Shown one piece after another: positions 1-9,327 of a stretch of 64,000 nucleotides of DNA; the stretch's first letter is position 1; the number at the start of each line of letters is the position of its first letter. The notes beneath the pieces are model-generated. The model was not told where the DNA came from, ran no database searches, and worked only from the letters and a program-made list of their open reading frames with translations. The translations under genes and the position numbers were made by a program. Source of the DNA: Staphylococcus pettenkoferi (GTDB lineage Bacteria; Bacillota; Bacilli; Staphylococcales; Staphylococcaceae); NCBI RefSeq assembly GCF_026659735.1, contig NZ_JANSKK010000004.1, positions 1 to 64,000 of the forward strand, given 5' to 3'.

Positions 1-128
1 AAAAAGCGTTTGATTAGCTCGTAAAAATAAGTGTTATCAATAACACGTTGTGTTTATTGGAATTAACGTTGACATATTGTCATTTAGTTTTCAATGTTCA
101 TTTCGTCGTTCTTTTCTTTCACCGACAA
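1..128 (-). other. pre-16S rRNA leader; 16S gene beyond the left edge
   Basis: On the minus strand this carries the anti-terminator-like leader that precedes staphylococcal 16S genes: GAAAACTAAATGACAATATG, then CAACGTTAATTCCAA, then GAGCTAATCAAAC just before the window edge. It follows two consensus promoters. The 16S gene should begin a few tens of bases outside the window. Recognition of the leader motifs is from memory of staphylococcal rrn operons. Confidence 0.75.
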
Positions 129-164
129 GAATTTATTATACGCTCTTTGTTATCTAATGTCAAC
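129..164 (-). promoter_or_regulatory. rrn promoter P2
   Basis: Perfect SigA promoter on the minus strand: TTGACA (159-164), a 17-nt spacer, and TATAAT (135-140). Transcription would start near 128 and enter the pre-16S leader. Confidence 0.85.
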
Positions 165-231
165 AAAAAGTTTAAATTAATTTTTGTCGTTATCGAATGT
201 TCGTTTTAACAACTTCGTCCGACAAGTAAAT

Positions 232-260
232 ACTATACACGCTTCCAAGGATTTGAACAA
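232..260 (-). promoter_or_regulatory. rrn promoter P1 (upstream tandem promoter)
   Basis: Minus strand TTGTTC (255-260), 17-nt spacer, TATAGT (232-237). It lies about 97 bp upstream of P2, the usual tandem arrangement of rRNA operons. The -35 is weaker than that of P2. Confidence 0.5.
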
Positions 261-705
261 CAGTAAAAATTACACCTTACCCAATTTGCTATCCTCTAAA
301 CGTACCTAAAACCAAACTATTTAACTGTATTTTACTTTAAAATTCGTTTATAGAGTGTGAACTCCTTAGAATCAGCCTTTATCAACACTTTACACATCTA
401 TAAACCAAACTACAAATTTCTTTAAACTTTTTTACGTCATTAAAATATTTCGTTAATCAATCACTATTCGCCCTCCCGTCGTGCAAGCACCACTCCCATC
501 TCAACAGCTATCTAGCCCCATTACCACAAACGTAACAACTTCCACTCCTCATTCTCTCACTCCACCATCCACATCTTTCTTACATATAGACTAAATGAGC
601 TATTTCAAATTACCACTTAACTTCCTGCTACATATAAAAAGACAGCAATCACCACCCTTGCCTTAATTATATGTAGAAGTAATGAACCATTCTATCCCTC
701 ACCTA
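261..705. other. non-coding spacer, nothing recognised
   Basis: No ORF with a ribosome binding site is seen on either strand. The plus strand from about 465 is strikingly rich in C and poor in G. The stretch separates the recR-side terminator from the rRNA promoters. Confidence 0.5.
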
Positions 706-740
706 AACAAAAAACGACAGACCACTTCGGCCTGCCGCTT
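706..740 (-). terminator. Rho-independent terminator of the recR operon
   Basis: Minus strand hairpin with stem GCAGGCC / GGTCTGT and loop GAAGT (714-739), followed by TTTTTTG. It is the first strong terminator downstream of recR, about 300 nt past its stop. Confidence 0.75.
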
Positions 741-1042
741 CACTTACTTATATTCACTTAACCTCCCACTGTGGAGGCCTTCTTCTCTATACGTATCCCG
801 GCCACACAGCCATATGAGACCACGTAATTACGTATTCACTCGAGCATGGTCGCGCTTTTAATAGCAAACCGCACTACGCCACATATGTTTCCATCACCGC
901 AGATAATCCGCATCTTGGCTACACAGCTACATGAGCCAGCACGCCCACACAGACACTCAATCCTGTCTAACTCTCACACGAGACCAACCGTATCCGCATG
1001 AGCATGGAATTGTGTAGCAACACAACCACCTAAACACTCAAC
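741..1042. other. recR 3' spacer with small hairpin-like repeats
   Basis: No gene is seen. Two related 23-nt segments (799-821 and 917-939) share the core ACACAGC-N(2-3)-ATGAG and each can fold as a short hairpin. A CCTCC/GGAGG inverted repeat lies at 763-778. Confidence 0.35.
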
Positions 1043-1639
1043 CTACATCTCTGTTCTTCCTGCGATGGCTTTCGAAAGCGTCACTTCGTCAGCGTATTCT
1101 AGATCGCCACCGACTGAGAGACCTTGTGCTAAGCGCGTCACCTTAATACCAATAGGTTTAACCAAACGAGAAATATACATCGATGTTGATTCGCCTTCAA
1201 GATTAGGATTCATCGCGAGAATAATCTCTTTGACACCCTCGTCTTTCAAACGCTCAACTAACGTAGGGATATTGATGTCTTCCGGCCCAATGCCGTCCAT
1301 CGGTGAAATCGCACCGTGGAGTACATGATACAATCCATTGTACTCACGCATCTTCTCCATAGCGATAACGTCCTTGTCATCCTCAACTACACAAATCACT
1401 GAGCGATCTCGATTCTTGTCTTGGCATATATAACATGGGTCTTGTTCGGTAATATGTCCGCACTCGCTACAATATGTGAGCTCGCGTTTCACATCGACGA
1501 GCGCTTTCGCAAACTGTACTACGTCGTCTTCTTTCATATCTAATACATGAAACGCCAGACGTTGAGCCGTCTTCGGTCCAATGCCTGGCAATTTCATGAA
1601 ACTGTCTATCAGTTTCGAAATTGGTTCTGGATAATGCAT
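1043..1639 (-). CDS. recR: recombination mediator protein RecR
   Basis: RecR, with RecO and RecF, loads RecA on SSB-coated single-stranded DNA at gaps. The 198-residue protein has the expected order: N-terminal helix-hairpin-helix ([15 protein letters not shown], about 17-31), a four-Cys zinc finger (C57, C60, C69, C72), then a Toprim domain starting [16 protein letters not shown], and the C-terminal [16 protein letters not shown] segment. Its length is normal. It starts 4 nt after the ebfC stop, so the two are translationally close, and it is the last gene of the dnaX-ebfC-recR set. ATG start. Confidence 0.97.
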   Translation of the reverse strand: MHYPEPISKLIDSFMKLPGIGPKTAQRLAFHVLDMKEDDVVQFAKALVDVKRELTYCSECGHITEQDPCYICQDKNRDRSVICVVEDDKDVIAMEKMREYNGLYHVLHGAISPMDGIGPEDINIPTLVERLKDEGVKEIILAMNPNLEGESTSMYISRLVKPIGIKVTRLAQGLSVGGDLEYADEVTLSKAIAGRTEM

Positions 1640-1643
1640 AGCA

Positions 1644-1961
1644 TCACATTCCTGGAATGTTCAAGCCTTTAGTATGCTTACCTAAGCGTTCTTGTGTAAG
1701 CTCGTCTGCTTTGTTCATCGCTTCGTTAGTCGCAGCAAGCACTAAGTCTTGAAGCATTTCGATATCGTCTGGGTCTACTGCTTCTTCTTTAATTTGAACG
1801 TCGAGCACTTCTTTATGACCTGACACAGTTACAGTCACCATGCCGCCACCTGCAGTACCTTCTACGCGTTCTTCTTTGAGCTTCTCTTGCTCTTGACCCA
1901 TTTTCTTCTGCATCTTCTGCATTTGTTTCATCATTTGTTGCATATTTCCGCCACCGCGCAT
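1644..1961 (-). CDS. ebfC: YbaB/EbfC nucleoid-associated protein
   Basis: Small DNA-binding protein of the YbaB/EbfC family, usually located between dnaX and recR, as here. The 105 residues comprise a Met/Gln/Lys-rich N-terminal helix ([15 protein letters not shown], about 7-21), the central beta segment [20 protein letters not shown] and a C-terminal helix rich in Asn and Ala. A strong AAGGAGG lies about 7 nt before the ATG. The YbaB family forms dimers that clamp DNA; the role is inferred from family knowledge. Confidence 0.95.
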   Translation of the reverse strand: MRGGGNMQQMMKQMQKMQKKMGQEQEKLKEERVEGTAGGGMVTVTVSGHKEVLDVQIKEEAVDPDDIEMLQDLVLAATNEAMNKADELTQERLGKHTKGLNIPGM

Positions 1962-2105
1962 AATTGATATCCTCCTTATATGTGTTTATCTATAGTTATT
2001 ATGCTTTTGTTTCATTATACATGGCGAGAGAATCATTGTCATGTCTTACTCGTTCGCATGTATCATGTCCGCACTCTCTCACCTATTCTTCCTTAGGTAA
2101 AATGT

Positions 2106-3848
2106 TTACTCTTCATCAATGACATTCACAGTCTCTTCTCCGAATAAATCTCGTGCTTTCTGAGCGACATCGACTTCTGCCTGCGCATTGTCACCAGACG
2201 GCGCATTTTCAGACTGAGAAGTACCACTCTCTTGCGCCGCTTCTCTACCTGTACCTCTATGACGATCTTGAAGATAATCCGCACGCACTTGCAACCATTG
2301 ACTTGAAGGTACACCTACAACACGAACCTTCTTATTAATAATGCTGGAGACGACATCTTCAATACTTGCTCGTTTGCTCTCATCTTTATTGACGATGCCG
2401 CAATGGATTTCCTCCTCAAATTGCACGAGGACTTGTTCTGAGCTTGCCGCAACAGGCGTAGAGTTCTGAAGCAAGCTCACTAATGCTTTCTGATCATTGT
2501 TCTGCGCGTGGGCAATGACCTTTTTCCAGTTATCTTGTAGCAATTTGATATCTTCTTTATTCGCATTATCTAGCACTTTGTAGATCATTTGCTTAGAATA
2601 CGCTTTCTGACGTCCACCACTACGTCTTGCGGAGCGTTGACGTTGTTGGGATGGGCCACCTCCTTGCGGTACACCTTGAGATTTCAACGTCTTCAATTCA
2701 TTCTCAAGTTGTTCCATACGCTGGAGGAGCACGTCGTTGTTAGGCTCTTGGGCAACACTCGCTGTTGCCACGTTCTGCACTGTTTCAGGTTGCGCTTTAA
2801 TCATCTCAGCCATTTTAACCAGTAAGACCTCAAAGTGCACATTCTGATTCACACTGAAACGGATGGAGACGAGCGTATCATTGATTACGTCGATCATTTT
2901 ATATAACGTGTCCAGGTCAAAGTTCTCCAAGGCTGTATAGTTAAAATGCGTGTCAGACGTCTTAGCCATAATCGTATCGCGAACGAAGTAAATCATATCG
3001 TTGATAAGACGGTTGACCTCTTTCCCATCCGCTACAAATTGATGGTACGTTTCGAACGCAGCACGCACATCACTCTCCGCGACCTCTTCGAACAGACGGT
3101 TAATCGATTCTTCGTCTACACTTCCTGTCACGTCTAACGCGTCCTGTAATGTGAGGTGGTCGTCACCGAAAGCAATCGCTTGATCCATAATACTTAAAGC
3201 ATCACGCATACCACCTTCGGAAGCTTTAGCAATAAAGTCTAACGCAGCATCTTCGTAATCAAGTTCTTGCGATTCAGCTACGTAACGCAAACGGTCAACG
3301 ATTTGGTCGTGCCCTATCGCCTTGAAATCGAAACGTTGCGCACGTGAAATAATCGTTGGTGGAATCTTATGAGGTTCTGTCGTCGCCAGAATAAACACCG
3401 CATGTGCGGGCGGTTCTTCTAACGTCTTTAACAGTGCGTTGAAAGCGCCCGTCGTGAGCATATGGACCTCGTCAATAATGTAAACTTTGTATTTAGACTC
3501 ACTCGGTGCATATTTCACTTTATCACGTATATTACGAATCTCATCTACACCGTTGTTACTCGCCGCGTCAATTTCAATCACATCTGAGTTTGTACCTTGA
3601 GTAATCCCTTTACATATCGGACATTCATTACAAGGCTCGCCGTCCGTAGAACGTTCGCAATTAATCGCTTTAGCAAAGACTTTAGCGATACTCGTCTTCC
3701 CTGTACCTCGAGGCCCGCTGAATATATAGGCGTGGGATTGTTTACCTTTAGATATGGCATTACGTAAAGTCTTCGTGACATGAGACTGACCCACCACATC
3801 GTCGAAACTTTGGGGTCTGAACATTCTGTACAATGCTTGATAATCCAA
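2106..3848 (-). CDS. dnaX: DNA polymerase III subunits gamma/tau
   Basis: Clamp-loader ATPase of the replicative polymerase. Residues 1-170 hold the AAA+ core: Walker A GPRGTGKTS (45-53), a zinc-binding Cys set (C64, C73, C76, C79), Walker B YIIDEVH (123-129) and the arginine-finger SRAQRF (168-173). About residues 360-580 form the variable tau-like tail, with a Gln/Arg/Gly-rich linker. The start is TTG (complement of 3846-3848), chosen because GGAGGTG sits just upstream and the N-terminus MDYQALYRMF matches the family. Length of 580 is near the staphylococcal norm. I see no slippery site for a short gamma form. Confidence 0.97.
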   Translation of the reverse strand: MDYQALYRMFRPQSFDDVVGQSHVTKTLRNAISKGKQSHAYIFSGPRGTGKTSIAKVFAKAINCERSTDGEPCNECPICKGITQGTNSDVIEIDAASNNGVDEIRNIRDKVKYAPSESKYKVYIIDEVHMLTTGAFNALLKTLEEPPAHAVFILATTEPHKIPPTIISRAQRFDFKAIGHDQIVDRLRYVAESQELDYEDAALDFIAKASEGGMRDALSIMDQAIAFGDDHLTLQDALDVTGSVDEESINRLFEEVAESDVRAAFETYHQFVADGKEVNRLINDMIYFVRDTIMAKTSDTHFNYTALENFDLDTLYKMIDVINDTLVSIRFSVNQNVHFEVLLVKMAEMIKAQPETVQNVATASVAQEPNNDVLLQRMEQLENELKTLKSQGVPQGGGPSQQRQRSARRSGGRQKAYSKQMIYKVLDNANKEDIKLLQDNWKKVIAHAQNNDQKALVSLLQNSTPVAASSEQVLVQFEEEIHCGIVNKDESKRASIEDVVSSIINKKVRVVGVPSSQWLQVRADYLQDRHRGTGREAAQESGTSQSENAPSGDNAQAEVDVAQKARDLFGEETVNVIDEE

Positions 3849-3905
3849 CTCTGCACCTCCGCTCGCAATTCTTCTCTACCCTTTACATTCTAATGGTTTC
3901 ATTGA

Positions 3906-4436
3906 TTAATTGAAAGACTCAGGATATACCACTTCACCATGTGGATACGCCTCTAACTGATCCCACAGGAATTTCACCATAAAGTATTCTGGCGCGATCT
4001 CAAACGGTGCGGTGATGTCGTAATCAGCAGCAGTTTGATAGCCAAGTTGATGGTAGTATCCTGGATCGCCAAGTACGATGACTGTCGTATAATCGTCCGC
4101 TTTCGCACGTTCTTCCACAGCTTGTATCAGCGCTTTGCCAATCCCTTGTTGTTGGTATTCTGGCAACACAGACACTGGGGCTAAAGCCAACGCTGTGTAC
4201 GTGTCTTCTCCGTTAACAATCTTTACCTCAGATAGCATCGCATGTCCGATGATGTCACCGGTTTCTAATTTCGCTACAACTTCGAGTTCGTAGCGATATT
4301 CCGGTGCTTTGCGCAATTGTGCAACCAAATTGTGTTCATCGTGGTTTGAATGTGGTACGTCTCTGAACGCCGCTTCAATCATGTCTAAACTTTCGGCATA
4401 GTCATTCTCAGTTAAAGTACTTAAATAGATTTGCAT
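3906..4436 (-). CDS. GNAT-family N-acetyltransferase (YhbS-like)
   Basis: Probable acetyl-CoA-dependent acetyltransferase of unknown substrate. The 176 residues show the acetyl-CoA binding motif VLPEYQQQGIGKALIQAVEERA (written in two parts: VLPEYQQQGIG, then KALIQA, around 113-130) and the later YYHQLGYQTA segment typical of the YhbS group. GGGAGG precedes the ATG by 5 nt. It lies between the SRP RNA and dnaX on the same strand, an accessory position within an otherwise conserved block. The specific function cannot be told from sequence. Confidence 0.85.
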   Translation of the reverse strand: MQIYLSTLTENDYAESLDMIEAAFRDVPHSNHDEHNLVAQLRKAPEYRYELEVVAKLETGDIIGHAMLSEVKIVNGEDTYTALALAPVSVLPEYQQQGIGKALIQAVEERAKADDYTTVIVLGDPGYYHQLGYQTAADYDITAPFEIAPEYFMVKFLWDQLEAYPHGEVVYPESFN

Positions 4437-4743
4437 GAGGTCCTCCCATTCGTCTGTCTTTCGAAATCCTTTGTATACAATTTTTATCAGTTACTTTCAA
4501 TCATAACACGTTCCTAGTCCAATGCGTGAGCACGAGTGATCTTCTCGTCCTTTCTTCGTTCATGGTAAAAGGCCTGCACGCTGTTAATGTAGAAGCATGG
4601 CAAATGTTAACAACGCACTCTCTCATTCATGGTCAAATCCCCAATCCGTGTGAGGTTAAAATGAGTTGCCTTCTTACAAGTCGCAATGACCATTTAACTT
4701 TGTAGGTTCGTCACAAAAGGATAAATTTAAGTCTATTCTATAA
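4437..4743. other. spacer between GNAT gene and SRP RNA terminator
   Basis: No ORF, RNA or repeat was recognised. Any promoter for the GNAT-dnaX-ebfC-recR genes should lie here, but no clear -35/-10 pair was identified. Confidence 0.4.
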
Positions 4744-4783
4744 TAAAAAAAGAGTGTCTGCACGATTTCAAGGCAGTACACTC
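4744..4783 (-). terminator. terminator downstream of SRP RNA
   Basis: Minus strand imperfect hairpin: GAGTGTACTGC pairs with GCAGACACTC across a GAAATC-containing loop (4752-4783), followed by TTTTTTTATTA. Confidence 0.8.
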
Positions 4784-4863
4784 ATCTATGTAAGTCGGTA
4801 TTGTATTTGAATGTATTTAAGCTGGTCGAAACTCAGCTACACGAGTCATTTTAAACATAAAAA

Positions 4864-5140
4864 TAACCGTGCACCTTCGCGTCGAGTGTATCTCATAAAC
4901 GTTACCAAAGTCGTTAGCTAAATTTCGGCTACCCTACGGCACATACGAGGATCCACTTAATGCTGCTTCCGTCAGGACCTGACATGATTCATGGGTTCGT
5001 ATTGCATAGGACCGAAATCTTCAAACACTACGTATTTTGGGCAGACTTTACAAAGATACACCCTCGGCAAAGGGGTTAAGTCTTGCATAAGCGGCTTTCA
5101 AGTACAGGGAACCGCTACCTCCCCACCTAGCACGGCAAAT
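4864..5140 (-). ncRNA. ffs: signal recognition particle RNA, long Gram-positive form
   Basis: About 277 nt, the long scRNA type with an Alu-like 5'/3' domain. On the minus strand the 5' part reads TTGCCGTGCTAGGTGGGGAG. The Ffh-binding apical stem contains GTCAGGTCCTGACGGAAGCA (about 4962-4981), with the conserved GGAAGCAGC half-loop. The 3' part ends AAGGTGCACGGTTAT, which can pair with the GCCGTGC at the 5' end. It acts with Ffh in co-translational targeting. The ends are approximate. Confidence 0.93.
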
Positions 5141-5143
5141 GTT

Positions 5144-5173
5144 ATCTTACTATAATTCATAGTTAAAATGCAA
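5144..5173 (-). promoter_or_regulatory. probable SRP RNA promoter
   Basis: Minus strand TTGCAT (5168-5173), 18-nt spacer, TAAGAT (5144-5149), placing the start at about 5137-5140, next to the conserved 5' end of the RNA. An alternative -10 is TATAGT at 5149-5154. Confidence 0.45.
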
Positions 5174-5256
5174 GCTTGAAAATCTCAAAGCGCTCGAAAG
5201 GTCTACCTATCGACCCGCAAATGCCATCTATTGGACACAAACTTCACTAATAATGT

Positions 5257-5976
5257 TTAGTGGCGACGTGAAAATTCTCGAAATTTAAACTCAGTCGCAA
5301 TATGTTTTGAAATATTATATTGAAACTTCGTCGTATCATTTAAATGTACTACACCTCTCACTGTAGCAGTGTACGGCGTGGCATCTGGATTAAACATTGC
5401 TAATTCAAGTTCACCAAATGGTTCAAACGAAATTTCTTTGTGCGCGTATCCTACCTTAGTATTTAGCGTTTCTTCCAAATAGTGATAAATCGATTGAGAA
5501 GCAATGTTAATATTTAACCCAGGCAAGTACTTCTGTATGAAATAGTCTTCATCAATAATTTTAACTTGCCCATGTAAACAGCGTGTACGAATGACGTGCC
5601 ATAGCACATCGCTCATCTTAAGATCTAAAGCTTCTTTTACCCGTGGGACGTCGCCCGCTTCAACTTCCTCAAAAAGTTCAACAACGGTTTGATAACGCTG
5701 ACCTTGTCGTGCATTGATTTCTTGAAAGCTTTGTAGATCGTTAAAAGGCAAAGTTGTCGTCTCTTGAAAGATTACGACCGACCCTTTACCCTTAATCTTC
5801 TGAATCAATCCGTTATCCATGAGTAGCGCCAGAGCTTTACGCACCGTTTCACGCGAAGTATCGAACATCGTCATTAGCTCATGTTCAGACGGAAGCACCG
5901 CTTGATAAGGGTAGGCCCCTCTCATTATTGCCTCCTTTAACTTTTCATAGATCGTTATAAATTTTCGCTGTGCCAT
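5257..5976 (-). CDS. treR: trehalose operon transcriptional repressor TreR (GntR family)
   Basis: Local repressor of the trehalose genes, expected to release DNA when trehalose-6-phosphate binds. The 239 residues contain an N-terminal winged helix-turn-helix (about 10-70, with LPSEHELMTMFDTSRETVRK) and a C-terminal UTRA effector domain. It is the last gene of treP-treC-treR; its ATG lies 3 nt past the treC stop, so translation is probably coupled. The likely operator is the 22-bp palindrome at 9140-9161. Family and role are clear; the ligand is by analogy with Bacillus TreR. Confidence 0.93.
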   Translation of the reverse strand: MAQRKFITIYEKLKEAIMRGAYPYQAVLPSEHELMTMFDTSRETVRKALALLMDNGLIQKIKGKGSVVIFQETTTLPFNDLQSFQEINARQGQRYQTVVELFEEVEAGDVPRVKEALDLKMSDVLWHVIRTRCLHGQVKIIDEDYFIQKYLPGLNINIASQSIYHYLEETLNTKVGYAHKEISFEPFGELELAMFNPDATPYTATVRGVVHLNDTTKFQYNISKHIATEFKFREFSRRH

Positions 5977-5979
5977 CCT

Positions 5980-7641
5980 TTATTCACTATCCTTGTCATA
6001 CTTCTCTTCTTGAGCAATCACTATTGCACCATAACCTTCGATTGTTCTATGATTTAACTCACAGTTCGCAATCACAATTTGACCTTCTATACTCAACGTC
6101 TCTGGCAGTTCTACAGCGTATGATGCAAAGTTCGCAATCACAAGCCAGCTTTCACCTTGATAATTGCGGCGATAAACAAACAGCTCTGGATGTGTCATGT
6201 ATAGAGGTTCAATATCGCCATAAGTTACGATATCATGCTGATGTCTCAACTTAATCAGTTCACGATATGTATGCAGTATCGATTGTGAATCCTCCATAGC
6301 TCGCGCTACGTTAATATTTCGATAGTTATCATTGATTGGCATCCATGGTTCGCCTTCTGTAAATCCTGCATGACGTTCATCATTCCACAACATCGGCGTT
6401 CGTGAATTGTCGCGCGATTTCTGATTTAAAATGGTTAGCGCTTCCGCTTCAGACATACCTTGTTCTATCAATGTCTTATATGCATTAATCGCTTCAATGT
6501 CTTGATATTGATTTATAGACGTGAAACCAGGGTTGGTCATCCCAATTTCTTCACCTTGGTAGATATACGGTGTGCCTTGCAGCATATGTAGAACAATCCC
6601 CAACATTTTACCACTTTGAACTCTTAATGCCTCTGTTGAATCATCTCCAAAGCGAGATACGATGCGTGGTTGGTCGTGATTACACCAGAATATCGCGTTC
6701 CAGCCACCACCTTCATAAATGCCCACTTGCCATTTCATCAGAATTTCTTTTAACTGTAGAAAGTCCATAGAAGCATTGGTCCATTTGTCTCCGTTTGCAT
6801 AATCAACTTTCAAAGGATGAAAGTTAAAGACACTATGCAATTCTTGACGTTCCGGGCGCGTATATTTAAGGCAATGATCCAATGTTGTGGAGGACATTTC
6901 GCCAACCGTCATAAGATCAGTGTCCCCGAAAGTTGCCTTATTGAGCTCATGGATATACTCATGTACACGGGGGCCATCAGTATAGAATTCTTTACCTGTA
7001 CGTTTAGAATCTTTGAACGCTCCCTTCGAAATAAGGTTAATTACATCAAAGCGAAAGCCGTCGACACCGAAATCCATCCAATACTTTACGATGCGATGCA
7101 ATTCAGCACGCACTTGAGGATTATCCCAGTTCAAATCTGCTTGGGATACATCGAATAAGTGAAGGTAGTAATCATCGGTCTCAGACTCTTGTTGCCAAGC
7201 ATTGCCTCCAAATTTCGACTGCCAATTCGTCGGAGGACCTTCATCTTTTGATTTTTTAAAAATGTAGAAATCCCGATACGGACTTTCAGGATGGTTATAA
7301 GCATCTTTGAACCACTGATGTTCAGTTGAAGTGTGATTAATCACGATGTCCATCATGATTTTCAAGTCACGTTGATGCGCTTCTGAGATGAGCGTTCGCA
7401 AGTCATCTAAACTACCAAAAAGTTCATTCACTTGATAATAATCACTAATATCATAGCCATTATCATTCATCGGTGATTGATAAACAGGTGTCAACCAGAG
7501 ATAATCTACACCTAAATACGCTAAATAATCTAACTTCTCTGTAATCCCATTAATATCACCCTGGCCATTTCCGGTCGTGTCATTAAAAGATTTCGGATAA
7601 ATTTGATACACGACTGATTTGCGCCAATCCATTTGAGACAT
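5980..7641 (-). CDS. treC: alpha,alpha-phosphotrehalase (trehalose-6-phosphate hydrolase)
   Basis: Cytoplasmic GH13 enzyme that hydrolyses trehalose-6-phosphate to glucose and glucose-6-phosphate. Motifs: the N-terminal VVYQIYPKSFNDTTGNGQGD, DIVINHTS, the nucleophile region GFRFDVIN (about residue 198), VGEMSS with the acid Glu (about 248) and NHDQPR. The start was set at the ATG at 7641 (MSQMDWRKS), giving 553 residues, because AAGGTGG sits 6 nt before it; an in-frame GTG 18 nt upstream overlaps that Shine-Dalgarno. It lies 32 nt downstream of treP. Confidence 0.96.
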   Translation of the reverse strand: MSQMDWRKSVVYQIYPKSFNDTTGNGQGDINGITEKLDYLAYLGVDYLWLTPVYQSPMNDNGYDISDYYQVNELFGSLDDLRTLISEAHQRDLKIMMDIVINHTSTEHQWFKDAYNHPESPYRDFYIFKKSKDEGPPTNWQSKFGGNAWQQESETDDYYLHLFDVSQADLNWDNPQVRAELHRIVKYWMDFGVDGFRFDVINLISKGAFKDSKRTGKEFYTDGPRVHEYIHELNKATFGDTDLMTVGEMSSTTLDHCLKYTRPERQELHSVFNFHPLKVDYANGDKWTNASMDFLQLKEILMKWQVGIYEGGGWNAIFWCNHDQPRIVSRFGDDSTEALRVQSGKMLGIVLHMLQGTPYIYQGEEIGMTNPGFTSINQYQDIEAINAYKTLIEQGMSEAEALTILNQKSRDNSRTPMLWNDERHAGFTEGEPWMPINDNYRNINVARAMEDSQSILHTYRELIKLRHQHDIVTYGDIEPLYMTHPELFVYRRNYQGESWLVIANFASYAVELPETLSIEGQIVIANCELNHRTIEGYGAIVIAQEEKYDKDSE

Positions 7642-7673
7642 ATTAACCCACCTTTTCACTACTTTCTCAGAGT

Positions 7674-9104
7674 TTATTTATTATCCACCATTTTCTTCGC
7701 TTTATCTTTACTCATTTTAGAGAAGAGAACTGTCAGTATAAATGGAATAATCATTGCTGCTACTGTACAAATTAAATATACAGGCCAATACTCACTTTTT
7801 ACAGATAAAAATGCAGGTACGCCGCCGACACCGACCTTCGCAAGGACTTCGTTACCTCCGATAATTGCACCTAAAAAGGCTGACGTAATAATCGATGCGA
7901 AGAATGGATATTTCAGTGGTAAGTTCACACCAAACATCGCCGGTTCTGTCACACCGAGTAGACCTGAAACACCTGAAGTAATCGCTAAACCTTGTTCTTT
8001 CTTCATCTTTCTTCTCCAATACACATACCATGCGCCAAATGCTGCTGAACCTTGACAGATATTGGAGATCGCAACAATCGGCCATAAATAAGTGTAATAC
8101 AAGTCGCTACCCATCAACTGAATATCGACAGCTAAGAACATATGATGTAGCCCTGTAATAACCAATGGTGCATAGAAGAAGCCATATAAAGCACCGCCAA
8201 GCCAACCTGCATGATGGAAGATATAAGTTACACCACTCGTAATACCTGTACCTATCCATAAAGCAAGCGGCCCGATGACTACAAAGGATAAGAAGCCTGT
8301 GATTAAGAGTGCCAAAGGTCCAACGACAAGCATTTTAATCGAATCGTGAACCACCTTATTTAGACCACGTTCGATTAACGATAGCACGTATGTAGCCAAT
8401 AAGATTGGTAAGACTTGACCTTGGTAGTTCAACTGTTTCACTTCTAACCCGAAGAGATTCCATGTAGGAATATGACCTTTCGCAATATCGTACTGAGATA
8501 CTAATTGAGGGTTCATCAATACAAGCCCTAAGACAAGTCCGAGAACCGGATTACCGCCGAACACACGCATACTACTCCAACCTACTAATGCGGGAAGGAA
8601 GATAAATGCGGTATTCGCAATTACGTTAACAATATCAGAAATGTCTCCCAGTTGTGGATGTTGCTTCACTAACGATTGTTCACCAAAGAGGTGATCCATC
8701 GTAAGTAAATTATTTAACCCTAGCAGCAAACCCGCAGTTACGATGGCTGGTAAGATTGGAATGAAGATATCTCCCAACAATTTAATCAATCGTTGGAAGG
8801 GATTCGCTTTCTTACCTGCGGCTGCCTTAACTTCATCTTTCGTCGATTCCGAAGTGCCCGTTTCTTGAATAAATTGCTTATATACTTCGTCCACGGTGCC
8901 GGGTCCTATAACGATTTGATACTGATGTTCTGCTTTAAATTGTCCTTTAACTAAATCATTGTTCTGTAAACGCTCAGTATCTACTTTGCTATCATCATTG
9001 AGCACAAGTCGCAGTCGCGTAATACAATGTGTGGCTTTATTCACATTATCTTTGCCACCAATAGCTTCTACGATGTCTTTCACGTCTTTTTTCTTAACTC
9101 CCAA
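7674..9104 (-). CDS. treP: trehalose-specific PTS transporter, EIIBC component
   Basis: Membrane permease that imports and phosphorylates trehalose. Residues 1-80 are the EIIB domain with phospho-acceptor Cys in THCITRLR (C27); the rest is the EIIC domain with about 10 membrane segments and the ITGLHHMF and GVTEPAMFGVNLPL motifs. No EIIA domain follows, so a EIIA from another system (typically the glucose one) must serve. The TTG at 9104 (MGVKKKDVKD) is preferred: it gives the family N-terminus and is preceded by GGGGTG; a TTG at 9128 and a GTG at 9113 are alternatives. First gene of the operon. Confidence 0.95.
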   Translation of the reverse strand: MGVKKKDVKDIVEAIGGKDNVNKATHCITRLRLVLNDDSKVDTERLQNNDLVKGQFKAEHQYQIVIGPGTVDEVYKQFIQETGTSESTKDEVKAAAGKKANPFQRLIKLLGDIFIPILPAIVTAGLLLGLNNLLTMDHLFGEQSLVKQHPQLGDISDIVNVIANTAFIFLPALVGWSSMRVFGGNPVLGLVLGLVLMNPQLVSQYDIAKGHIPTWNLFGLEVKQLNYQGQVLPILLATYVLSLIERGLNKVVHDSIKMLVVGPLALLITGFLSFVVIGPLALWIGTGITSGVTYIFHHAGWLGGALYGFFYAPLVITGLHHMFLAVDIQLMGSDLYYTYLWPIVAISNICQGSAAFGAWYVYWRRKMKKEQGLAITSGVSGLLGVTEPAMFGVNLPLKYPFFASIITSAFLGAIIGGNEVLAKVGVGGVPAFLSVKSEYWPVYLICTVAAMIIPFILTVLFSKMSKDKAKKMVDNK

Positions 9105-9136
9105 ATTGGACACCCCATTCCTAGTCAATTAACCAA

Positions 9137-9166
9137 AGTATAACTTGTCTAGACAAGTTATGTAAA
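9137..9166 (-). promoter_or_regulatory. tre promoter with palindromic TreR operator in the spacer
   Basis: Minus strand TTTACA (9161-9166), 18-nt spacer, TATACT (9137-9142). A perfect 22-bp palindrome, ATAACTTGTCT followed by its reverse complement, occupies 9140-9161, filling the spacer and touching both boxes. A bound repressor would block polymerase directly. TreR is the obvious binder because its gene is in this operon; this is inference. Confidence 0.82.
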
Positions 9167-9327
9167 GGCTTACATTTAGACAATGAATTGAATTTACTTT
9201 TATCGCATCCGTCATTAGTTAACAGGGGTGGTCATATTGGAAAAGACGGCCCCATCGATAGATCGAAGTGACTGAGGGCTTAAAGAGCGTGGGACAAAAT
9301 TAAAACTTATTAATTTTCAATGTTTTA

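Noticed and set aside
2106-3848. Programmed frameshift in dnaX
   Set aside because: No A-rich slippery heptamer followed by a stop in the -1 frame was seen in the linker region.
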